Of a DNA stretch of 64,000 bases, positions 55,901 to 64,000 are shown in pieces (position 1 is the first letter of the stretch; the number at the start of each line of letters is the position of its first letter). Below the pieces are notes generated by a model, which was not told the origin of the DNA, ran no database searches, and was given only the letters and a program-made list of their open reading frames with translations. Source of the stretch: Scolanthus callimorphus (taxonomy: Eukaryota > Cnidaria > Anthozoa > Actiniaria > Edwardsiidae); the NCBI GenBank assembly GCA_033964015.1, contig CM066912.1, forward strand, positions 19,641,073-19,705,072, written 5' to 3'. Both the position numbers and the translations under genes were made by a program.

Positions 55901-58900
55901 ACAGAGAAGAAAAAATCTGGTTTTTTTTCGAAAAAAGCAAATCGCGGTTCTAATATGCAAAGATTTCATAAAGAAAAAACAAGCAGAAAACTGAAAAATT
56001 TAAGAAATATAAATTGCTCGTTGTTTGGACTACTTAAACTAGAACCAACGGGAAAATATAAATGTTTTACTTGTTAATGTTTAATTGTAAGAAAGAGAAA
56101 TTGCCGAATTTGTTTGTTTACTCTAAAACTAGTGCCTCCTGAAAGCCGTCTGAAATGATGTTTCTAGCCCGCGGGCATCGTATAATTACTTAGTTATCAT
56201 TACTTAGTCAAGCGCTCGGAGTATTTCACCTGTTGCAGAAGGAAAAAAGCAATACTGTAAAGATGTAAACAATTCTGCATTTATTATTGTATAAATGTAA
56301 GTAAAATGTCTTGCTCAATGTCTTGATCGATTTCTTGAATAAGGTATTTTAGCAATGGGCAATTGAATTGTCTATTTGCACTAGAAAATTGATTCAGGCC
56401 GTCGCAACATTGCTTGGAATAAAATTATTCTTTCACGGTGCACGATAAAATGTCATGATTAGGGCTAGAGAAATTCCGAATTCTTACAAATCTGCAACAG
56501 TTTTGCTATTAGAGACTTTTTGGAATACATATTCAAGAACTTATCGGATTTTGATTCATCACGCGCATTTCCAAGCGATCTAGTTTTAATTGAATAATTC
56601 ATTAGCGCTGCGCACAGATTCTAAGATTCAGACAAACAATCCATCTGAAATCATCCCATTCAGAAGGACCGCGCTTGAATACGAGCCAGGGTAGGAGTGC
56701 ATACAAGCTCTCTGCTATAACGAGTGCAACTACCAGTTACCAATTCATTTTGTATCGTTCTTTTGAGAGAAAACGGAGAAAATGGGAGATACGTGTATTT
56801 GTTTGTCTGAGATGTTAATTAGTGTGACGTCATCTGTGTGCAGCGCTATTGACCGTTGAGAACAACACCCCTGAGCCGTCCCGACTCGTTCTGGCGAAGA
56901 CGGCTTTCATTATTTAAAACAGACAAGCAGTGTTCTCATCTCTTTGATGTTGCGTGCGGAGCATCGTGATTGCTGTCAAATGGAAATGGACAGCGTAAAT
57001 GTCGATGTGGATCCCCCCACATTTCCACACTGAGGGTAGTGGTTCTTTAACGTCCCCCTTAAACTGGTTAAAGCTTATAGTAAAGGCGAGACGGAACCCC
57101 GGTTGATTGTTTCATCCGAAAGACGAATGGTAAAGATGAATTGTAGCGAGTAAATGATTATCGCAGTTAAGAAGCAATCTAAAGGCCCGTTCACACGGCG
57201 CGATCTTAGCTGTGATTTTTCCATCTATTTGGCTCTGCGATATTTGACCGTTTGTTGGTGATTTGAAGAAATCGCACCCGCATCGCAGTGGAATTTGAAC
57301 GTTCAAATCTTCTGCGACGTCGCGGCGACATCGCATGAGTGAAATCGCCATAAGATCGCCGGCCGTTCACACCGCGCGATATGACATCGCCGTGGAATCG
57401 CCACAGAAATCACGCCTCGGATCACAGCTAATATCGCGCCGTGGGTGAATGAGCCATAAGCGATCGCTATAAATAGCGATAACTGATAGGAAAGAAGTCC
57501 GTCATGAAAACATTTTTACCTTCCATCGCGCGGTCAGATTTTCCCTTTAAAACGCCATTATTAGGCGGGAAAATTGGCGAGCTTATTGGGCAGATGGTTC
57601 CGAACGGTTAACCGACGGAGAGTCTCACTAGCATACGCAGAACACTCAAGGAAGTACGGATGGCACATGAAAAAATAGAAAATCGTCAAGTCACCGGTTC
57701 ACGCACATCCACATCCCAAACGTGTCCATTGAGACGAAATGGCTGAATGCGATTTTCAACGGGCGTGGGGGGAGAGATGTGAATTTTTTGTACTTGCCAT
57801 GGCCAAGTTAAGTACGTTGTTGATGGTCAACATGCCGAGCTACCAATAACACGACCCACTACGGACGATCAGCGGGCAAAGGTGCAACATTTTCCTTTGT
57901 GGACGGGATGAAGAGATGTTTTCCTGTTTTCCGAACTCACAGAATAAATAACGGCTAATAACAGCACAACGGCGTTATTATGAACTGATTCCGCACTCTT
58001 TAAGCCGATGGCGACGCATGATGTTCTTATCGTGAAGACATCCATTCTCCACCGCCGCCGAAAGCCCAGTACGTAGTGGAACTGTTTTTTATTTGCCCAG
58101 AGCCCAAGTCCACCTCAACACAAATCAAAGTATGGAACATGCGAAGAGTCCAAGCAGAGCTACGTGACGCCCCCATGCATCGAAATATGTTAAATATTGC
58201 TAAATGACCATCTCCTACTGTCCTACAAGTTTGATATCCGCCATCACACGATTATAGAAGTTGATCGAATTTATATTTATAGAAAATGCGCTTTGACTTT
58301 TCGTGACATTTACACAATTACGAGCTAGGGTCACAATGCCGTGGACTGTATATCACACAAGGAAAATTTTGACTGTCGATTACGGCGATGATGCTATTTT
58401 ACGAAAATTCACATTCCGCCGCTTTAATAGCGACAATTGAGCAAGTTACAAATAAGGAATATTCGTCAGTGTGCGTTTTATCGATATTAAACGTTTTTAT
58501 GCGAAACTGTCGAAGTTTTGATAAAATTTAAGCAAATTAAAGGGCACTTCCGGTTTCAGCCTCGTTTCATGTAGCACGCAGAGAGCCTCTCCGTCAAAAG
58601 CTGCAAAACGGAGTGTTGCCGTGCTGGGATTTTTTGGGACTTTTAGTATGTTCTTCTAGACGTTAATTCTAACAGGTTTCTGAAGAGAAAGCTTTTGTGG
58701 GAATTAGTTCCAGGTCCAACCATAAAATGCCTGGACTATTTCAGATTTGATTTACCAAAGTTCATCGAGAAAATTATTGCTCTTTATTTTTTCGGTATAT
58801 GCTTCATCGCTGAATGTCACAATAGTCACCTTATTTGAATATGAATGGTCCTTTTGTTTGATTATGCCTCGTTCTATTAGAAGACGACTATATGGCATTC

Positions 58901-61900
58901 AGCGATGAAGTAGATACCATTTTTTCAGCGGTCCGGTATCCATCAAATCGCGCGCTCAGATTGGCTCGCGAGCCTGCCGGAATCCTACGATCCGGACCCC
59001 GGGTCAGGATGAATCGCGCGCGCGCTAATTTCTGTGAAGTTTTATGCTGTTTCAGTGAAAGCAAAAAAATAAATATATCATTTACCGGCTTGGGGTCGGT
59101 CCAGATCGTGAAATACCGTGACCGAGGTCTTGAAAATACTGACCGAGACCGGAACCAGCCGGTAAATAATATACACTTAATGACTGCTCCCGAGGGAAAC
59201 ATCAGTTTTGTTTCCGAGAATCTTCGATGTTTCCCGAGACGAAGTCGAGGGAAACATCGAGATTCGAGGGAAACAAAACTGGTGTTTCCCGAGGGAGCAG
59301 TCATTAAGTGTTTTGTTATATAGCAAAAAATAAAGTGCAATTATTAAATCAAAACAAATGTATTTCAAGAACGAAAGAGAAGTTACAAAGTGTGTGCGCG
59401 ACTGCATCATGTAAAATAAAAACACTCCTAAAATCACACAATTTTCTTGCATTCGCAAAAACTTATTTAAATTAGCAAAGGTTTTTAAAGAGACACGCGT
59501 GTTTACAATAAACTTCTATTTTTCCCGCTCTCAAACGCGACGCGCGAAAGCAATATTCCCCGACCGGTCAATAATTTTTCGCAATATTGACTGATCGGGG
59601 AATATTTGATTTGTACTTCACCACGTGACCTTGATTTAGCCAATGAGAGCGCGCGCTCGGTTGGAGTGAGCACTCGCTATATAACAACATTTAGTATAAA
59701 CCAACTAATGGTCTATTACAAATCCTGCATTCTGATTGGCTGAGCTACTAATGGTCTATTAGTGATAGACCGTGCCTGGCAAAACCAGCACCTTTCTTTG
59801 CAAGAAAACTTGATTTTTTCAACATAAATAATGGCATTCATTGCCAAAACCGACCAACTAGTTGGTTTATACTAAAACAATTAGACCTCTCGTCCTCATG
59901 TGCTATGATATCAATAGACCATTCGGCCTTCGGCCTCATGGTCTATTCGTCATAGCACATTCGGCCTTGAGGTCTAATTGTTAAATATATATTCTCTAAA
60001 TCAGCCGATTGAAATGGATGCTTTCTCCGACTTTATGTTGCTATGCTGCCAAAATGGCGGAGGTTATCTAAATTTTACGAACTTTGCAAGGCCTTTGCAA
60101 AATTTACAATGACTTGCATAAGCAAGCTTTGCGACTCAAAAGCCTTCATTTACTTTTGATAAATCATTTTAGACCAAAAACTATTAAGAGAACTAAAAAC
60201 CCTGCCTGCCTACCCCCCCCCCCCCCAAAAAAAAAAAAAAAAACGAAATTTAAAAAATGGGTTTATAAGTTCAAACTGCAAAATATAGTTTTCTGATTGA
60301 TGATTCCAGCTATAGGGCCCGTGGTTTGACGCGATATTTTTTCTGAAATTATGCGCCAGTTTTTTTAATGAAATTATGTGCTAAAAATAAGAATATGCGC
60401 TAAAAAAACGAAATTATGCGGAATTGCGCAATATGTTTACCTAATGCTGTGGCATGGTCACCGCTGGGATTGACTGATACATAATTCACTCTCATATTTT
60501 TTACGAGGAAAATACGTCTGAAATTCAGCCTGCCAACAAGGGTGATTTGCTACTAGGACCTCTTACAGGTACCTATCTGGAAAAAATTACACGTTTTCGA
60601 ATTTTACCCCCTAAAAGGTACCAGAGGCCTGATTTTGAACCCTAAGAGGTACGACAAGCACCCCCGCCCCAAAAATATTGGAGTCCCCCCCCCTCCCCGG
60701 GATAAAGTCATAGAAAGTTGTGCTCTAATGCCTTATGATATAGCGGGGGAGAACCATTACATTATTGGTGAAATAGAGCATAGATTGGACCAAATCAGAG
60801 CGGCTCGTGAGTTTCAAACTTTTCTCGTGTTTTTCCAGCATCCTCGTGCGTTATCACATTATAAGCAGGCATGTGTTTGAATCTATAAATTATAATTAGT
60901 TTAGTGGCCAAGGCAGCGCGATGCGATTAACATAGAACGCCTAGTTATTTTCATTTCTGTCAAGTTGTATTCCAGGTTGTTGTGCCGTTGGATAGATGAT
61001 TTCAGAAGAAATGTATCACTTTTGTGAGAAAAAATAGGTAAGAAAATGTGAAATTCACCAAAGTAATAATGCTGTTTTATCATTTCACAAAAAATTGGGA
61101 AATTGATTATGTGGGATTTGGTAGATTACCGCTATGCACATTATGCGGATAAAGCCAAATTATGCGTTACCGCACCAGCGTATCAATTGTGCCACGGGCC
61201 CTGCTATATGGAGAATACCAGGACACAAGGATTGTGAATAAAAGAAGAATCATTAGTAAGATTGTATAGCTGAGTTTTGTGAAAATGTATGAAAACTTGG
61301 CAAAATGTGTGTTTGGGGGGAGCTAAAGCCCCCCTAGCCCCCCGGCTCCACGGTCCCTGGATAGATGATCGCACCCCCCTGCTTACCTTAACAGTTTTGT
61401 CCCCATCACCATACACATAAGATGCATAGACACCTTCCCTTTGTCGACGTATACTGTTCATTGGCTCATCCAGGAAGTCCAGGAAGACACCCTGAGACTG
61501 AAGCCTGTCTCGATGGTGCTGAGAAAGAAAAAAAATCAGTTATATGTCTGCTGACCAGCTGTTATACAAAGTAAAATATCCACCCTTACACAATTTTCAG
61601 AGACTGTTAAATTCCAGAGTAACAATTCCATACTCCCATGAAGGAAAACCCAGTGGGGTTACTCTTATTCCCATGCAACCACTGTATTTTTTTACTGGAA
61701 ATTCCATTGTGGCGGTGGGTCAAGGTGATGGGGGTTGGAATATTTTATGGAATTTACACATTCTAGATTTTTCTAGATTTTTTTTCCAGAAAAAATGACA
61801 CACCTCACTTTCTATGTTTCCCACCATACAAAATGCCACAAAATAAGGAGTAGGCATAAAACAGGGGCGGATCTAGGGGAGGGGTTGTGGGGGTTGCAAC

Positions 61901-63707
61901 CCCCCTATGAGAGTGATAGATTAGTAGTTATTTGAACTCAGTACGGATCATAACCAGTCCAACTTAGTGCTGCAAGCCCCCTTTGAAAAAAACCTGGACC
62001 CGCCACTGATATCTCATACCTTGCCACCTCTGTCTATCCCATAATCATGATCATCCCATACACCAAGTACCTGGACACCAGAATCTAGAAACTCCTGTGT
62101 ACAAGTCAAAACACAATACAGACTGAGCTGGAAATGATTTTTCTTACTTGATCCGACATCTGGATATGACGGCAGTAATTTCCAGCTCTTCAATAAATCA
62201 TGCATGGTGGGTGGAGATGAGCAGAAGGGTGGGGGAGGGGTGCATATTCACAGGGTGATATTCACAGAGGCCTGGCACTCATCAGTATTAATATTGACCC
62301 AAAAATAAACAAATAACCTAATTTTTCCTAAATAAATACCAAGCATATCCAAATTTGAGGGAGGGGGAGGAGGCATTAGAAGCACTAAAATATGGTAAAC
62401 TTGTGACCAATGGGGAAAATAGCAACAAAAAGAGCTACATCCTCCTTTTGTCCCCCGAAGGGGGAGGGGGAACTATCCATAAAAATAGATGGGGGTGCTC
62501 ATCAGGAAAAATTGATTTTAACCCTAAGGGATAGCAAATTGGGTGTGGTGAACAGTGAATTTTACCCCAGCCTAAGATATAGCAAATTGGAGGCGGGAAA
62601 TCCTAATGTTATAGTGGTCCTTGAAATTACCATGAACTTGAAACAATTTATTCTGTTTTTGCTAAATTTCTAAATCACCTTTGGCATGAGACCCCCTAAG
62701 GAACAACAGCCTCTTTGGACACCTCTTAGAGATAGCAGTTGGGCAAATTTTATATCCCAAGGGATAGTAGGATGAGCACCCCGTCTATTTTTCTGGTAAG
62801 TCTCCCCCGGGCTTTGCCCCCATCCCCATTGGCAGCATTAAATGGTATATGTCACTGAATATAATCCCAACTAAGTGCTGTACATATTTGCTTTTTCACA
62901 TCAAGGTTAAACATCTGAGGCCAATAAATGTTTCAAAATTTTATTTCCTTGGGGAACAATTCAACCCTCTATGAAAAATCAATAGTTCACCCTAACAAAA
63001 TTTTTGCTTCAGCCTCCAGGGACGTCAGCTCTCCCGGTTTTGCCAGGAGTCTCAATAGTTTTTTCTCCATCTCCCAGGAAAAATTCAAGACAACTATACT
63101 ACACTACTGTTTTTCTCCCGGGTGAATTTAAGGAAATTTTCCAATTTCAATCCAGTCTCCAGATTTTTGAAGTCCTGGGGTTGCCATCCATAAATACAGA
63201 CTAGGCAATAACATTCACATGTACTACTTATATCAGAAATTAAAATACATTAGAAAATAACAGCTATGTTGTATTGTGAATGTGCGCATTCTGATTGGTT
63301 AAAAAGCGTGTTTGTAAGAGACCTGAGAAACATGATTGTCACGCAACGCTGTCGCGCGTGTGTATGTTATTTTCTAAAAGCAATAAAAATACTTTCTGCA
63401 TGCACTCTTGTTTCTTACAAACACTCGGGGATGTTGGTCGAACTGATAAAACTTGAAAGACACTCGCCTTCGGCTCGTGTCTTTCAAGTTTTGATCAGTT
63501 CTCCCAACATCCCCCTCGTGTTTGTAAGAAAGCAGAGAGCATGCGGAAAGTACTTTTATTGCTTAATTAAAATACATTAGAACTGTGAGCAAAAAAAATG
63601 TACCTTGTAGTGAGGGTGAGTTTTCTGCAGTGTAAACGTGGCAGCCACCTGTTCAATAGGGGCTGGCCTCCATATAAAAGGTAGCACTTTGATATCTGCA
63701 TAAACAG
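51346..63707 (-). CDS. PhoD-like metallophosphatase (alkaline phosphatase D type), 5' incomplete
   Basis: Nine well-supported exons on the minus strand encode about 323 residues; a tenth short exon is tentative. In order: VYADIKVLPFIWRP (completing the GDxVY region), GVQVLGVWDDHDYGIDRGGK with the D-D-H metal ligands, IILLDTRSHLRRG, then DILGDKQWAWLEEQL with LIGSGIQVL, then SGDVHFGE with the second D-x-H, then a beta-rich C-terminal part. The end is a hydrophobic segment, LGFFGALYLLVAIIVLLVL. The fold is the PhoD/purple-acid-type metallophosphatase known from bacteria, algae and many invertebrates. A secreted or membrane-anchored phosphomonoesterase or phosphodiesterase is likely. The exons with the signal peptide and first metal ligand lie right of the window. 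All phases match. Confidence 0.88.
51671..51740 (+). repeat. Family D terminus followed by a 29-base G run
   Basis: TTAAGGGACCGGTCATTACT precedes an uninterrupted G run at 51,708-51,736. No matching opposite end is seen nearby. It lies in the 3' part of the PhoD-like gene. Confidence 0.8.
51924..52039 (-). CDS. PhoD-like gene, C-terminal membrane-segment exon
   Basis: Acceptor TTTCTTTCCCCAG, donor AAG|GTAAGTTG. Encodes HRTAPRCPPVADQAPAITRL followed by about 18 hydrophobic residues. Phase 0 in, phase 2 out, so at least one more exon follows. Confidence 0.85.
52087..53334. mobile_element. TIR element CAGGGTCCAGAAGG, 1.25 kb
   Basis: CAGGGTCCAGAAGGGG and its complement CCCCTTCTGGACCCTG, flanked by TTGAGA on both sides. 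Subterminal CCCAGTCCCAGT repeats occur in both halves. A C run of 28 (52,948-52,975) and a fragment shared with 62,481-62,530 are nested within. hAT-like ends, but the 6-bp flank is short for hAT. It fills the intron before the last membrane exon. Confidence 0.8.
53518..53595 (-). CDS. PhoD-like gene, exon (VQVTLEVRGPQG)
   Basis: 26 codons, VQVTLEVRGPQGAHIQQVIT through DQLEV. Acceptor GATTTCCAG, donor GTG|GTATGC. Phase 0 both sides. Confidence 0.85.
53934..54021 (-). CDS. PhoD-like gene, exon (KVGVSSVRTHNVV)
   Basis: Begins after TTTTTGCAG; encodes KVGVSSVRTHNVVTEINYGI and KINWSTTP; donor CCT|GTGAGT. Phase 2 in, phase 0 out. The NYGIVKINW segment matches the usual PhoD C-terminal beta strand. 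Confidence 0.88.
54074..54500. mobile_element. MITE with about 115-bp TIRs filling an intron
   Basis: CCCTGCTAG and GCTCCG-bounded arms with ACACTACACCGTTTTCAAAC and GAAAACGGATACTTTTTGCT pair. The 12-base direct repeat ATTGTTCAATTC stands at 54,062-54,073 and 54,501-54,512. It makes up most of the 558-bp intron. Confidence 0.85.
54580..54667 (-). CDS. PhoD-like gene, exon (YPLYEVTSSGMT)
   Basis: Acceptor CCTTATTCCACAG; encodes YPLYEVTSSGMTSVCVSFIS through CHWLL; donor AAC|GTAAGT. Phase 1 in, phase 2 out. Confidence 0.9.
54761..54824 (-). CDS. PhoD-like gene, exon with SGDVHFGE
   Basis: Acceptor GATCCTTGCAG; encodes TFLLSGDVHFGEFQCLNSSS; donor CAG|GTATGA. GDVH is the metal-binding motif of the family. 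Confidence 0.92.
54934..55112. mobile_element. MITE AGGCCTACTCTGGGACC
   Basis: Left AGGCCTACTCTGGGACCTAA and right GGTCCCAGAGTAGGCCT pair. The interior has repeated TTATCTCGCC. Intronic. Confidence 0.8.
55202..55426 (-). CDS. PhoD-like gene, exon (IILLDTRSHLRRG)
   Basis: 75 codons with DILGDKQWAWLEEQL, TVTLIGSGIQVLSD and CPESYDRLIWMLQRT. Acceptor TTTATTGGCAG, donor AGA|GTAAGG. Phase 0. Confidence 0.92.
55591..58737. mobile_element. Possible 3.1-kb TIR element in the large PhoD intron
   Basis: AGTCCAGGCATTCTACGACA followed by CCTGGAACTAATTCCCACA at the left is matched at 58,695-58,737 by TGTGGGAATTAGTTCCAGGT and AAATGCCTGGACT. No transposase frame survives. A separate MITE (57,184) lies within. 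It could be two independent copies of a short repeat in opposite orientation. Confidence 0.5.
57184..57455. mobile_element. MITE GGCCCGTTCACACGGCGCGAT
   Basis: Left GGCCCGTTCACACGGCGCGA and right ATCGCGCCGTGGGTGAATGAG are complementary. The interior is rich in ATCGC/GCGAT pairs. Target duplication not clear. Confidence 0.8.
58794..58918. mobile_element. 125-bp MITE with perfect 8-bp target duplication, inverted copy
   Basis: Inverted copy of 30,057-30,181 with identical length. ATTTTTTC lies on both sides (58,786-58,793 and 58,919-58,926). Confidence 0.93.
59080..59982. repeat. Cluster of five palindromic elements
   Basis: 59,080-59,167 (ATTTACCGGCT / AGCCGGTAAAT). 59,173-59,311 (ACACTTAATGACTGCTCCCG and complement, almost perfect). 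59,552-59,606 (AATATTCCCCGACCGGTCAA and near complement). 59,690-59,876 (TTTAGTATAAACCAACTA and complement). 59,876-59,982 (AACAATTAGACCTC / GAGGTCTAATTGTT). None is coding; all lie in the PhoD intron. Confidence 0.88.
60315..61202. mobile_element. TIR element GGGCCCGTGG
   Basis: GGGCCCGTGG and CCACGGGCCC ends flanked by GCTATA (60309-60314 and 61203-61208). Subterminal motifs AAATTATGCG occur in both halves. It carries older pieces of the TGTATCAGTC family (60,452-60,484) and the 44,165-type repeat. Confidence 0.75.
61387..61518 (-). CDS. PhoD-like gene, exon (HHRDRLQSQGVF)
   Basis: 44 codons with FLDFLDEPMNSIRRQREGVY and YVYGDGDKTVK. Acceptor TTTCTTTCTCAG, donor AAG|GTAAGC. Phase 0. Confidence 0.92.
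61862..62008. mobile_element. hAT-like MITE CAGGGGCGGATCTAGG
   Basis: CAGGGGCGGATCTAGG and CCTGGACCCGCCACTG are typical hAT non-autonomous termini. It starts 9 bp beyond the donor site of the WDDHDYG exon. No convincing 8-bp duplication. Confidence 0.75.
62020..62094 (-). CDS. PhoD-like gene, exon with WDDHDYG
   Basis: 25 codons, EFLDSGVQVLGVWDDHDYGI to DRGGK. Acceptor TTGTACACAG, donor AAG|GTATGA. D-D-H ligands are intact. Confidence 0.93.
62481..62792. repeat. Inverted-repeat element AAAAATAGATGGGG
   Basis: AAAAATAGATGGGGGTGCTC is matched by GAGCACCCCGTCTATTTTT. The interior has AGGGATAGCAAATTGG-like repeats. The left end also occurs, reversed, at about 52,890-52,940. Confidence 0.65.
63256..63582. 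mobile_element. Palindrome-bearing insertion between 18-bp direct repeats
   Basis: AATTAAAATACATTAGAA stands at 63,238-63,255 and 63,565-63,582. A near-perfect palindrome (63,380-63,562) starts GCAATAAAAATACTTTCTGC and folds around CACTCGCCTTCGGCTCGTG. Confidence 0.8.
63604..63707 (-). CDS. PhoD-like gene, first exon in the window
   Basis: Acceptor TTTGTCTCTCAG; encodes VYADIKVLPFIWRPAPIEQV through TLQKTHPHYK; donor AAG|GTACAT. It begins mid-codon (two bases), so earlier exons lie beyond 64,000. Confidence 0.88.
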
Positions 63708-64000
63708 CTGAGAGACAAATCAAATGTGAACATGTTAGGAAATTCAAGCTAAGGGGAGATCTACAATGTGTGTTTACAGAAATTATCCATACCCCCCTAA
63801 GGAATTGATTGGAAATTCTGGAGGGGTGGGGGTGGGGGTCAATTTACCTGATCTTTTCCGTACAAATACTGTATTTTTTCTTCGGAAATTCCAGAGGGGT
63901 GGAGCCAGGGGGGCACTTTTCCACACCATTCCGTTTGGGGTGGGGGTGGGGGTGGGGGGGTGGGTATGGATATTTTTTGGAACCAAACAATACAGATTAA

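Overview
The window is nuclear DNA of an intron-rich invertebrate animal, most likely an anthozoan cnidarian (stony coral or sea anemone). The evidence is small GT-AG exons spread over tens of kilobases, LINE and DIRS-type retrotransposon relics, and a very dense load of palindromic and TIR-bounded non-autonomous DNA transposons. No tRNA, rRNA, CRISPR array or bacterial-style operon was found. Species assignment is inference.

Two host genes could be assembled exon by exon. The first (+ strand, about 16.7-36.9 kb, possibly from 11.3 kb) encodes a protein of about 584 residues. It joins an HMG-CoA-lyase-like DRE-TIM barrel (D-x-x-x-R-E signature near residue 40, H-x-H near 247) to a C-terminal EF-hand pair and an acidic tail. 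Its first coding exon, with promoter-proximal DNA, is present twice, at 11,300 and 16,696, inside a nearly identical segment of about 2.4 kb; exon 2 and all later exons are single. The second gene (- strand, from beyond the right edge down to about 51.3 kb) encodes a PhoD-like metallophosphatase with WDDHDYG and SGDVHFGE metal motifs and a C-terminal hydrophobic segment. Its 5' exons lie outside the window.

Layout: 1-0.5 kb, a 128-bp satellite rich in CRE and E-box motifs. 0.5-6.5 kb, a frame-broken DIRS-like GAG relic, a dispersed repeat (family A), and GC-rich hairpins with conserved flanks. 6.5-10.3 kb, no recognisable gene, one large fold-back. 10.4-18.4 kb, the duplicated promoter/exon 1 segments separated by transposon families. 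18.4-25 kb, LINE 3' fragments and nested repeats with long poly-G runs. 25.4-26.7 kb, a piggyBac-like MITE and another TIR element. 27.4-36.9 kb, exons 2-9 of the lyase/EF-hand gene, with introns full of minisatellites and MITEs. 37-51 kb, gene-poor, with many TIR and palindromic elements and a LINE fragment. 51.3-64 kb, the PhoD-like gene, again with MITE-filled introns.

Most of the sequence is therefore mobile-element debris. Several insertions can be dated relative to each other because empty or differently filled sister sites are present in the same window. The strongest leads are the duplicated first exon with different transposon insertions in each copy, the lyase/EF-hand fusion, a possible one-base frame break in its exon 4, hairpins whose stems differ but still pair, and poly-G runs just inside the ends of unrelated transposon families.
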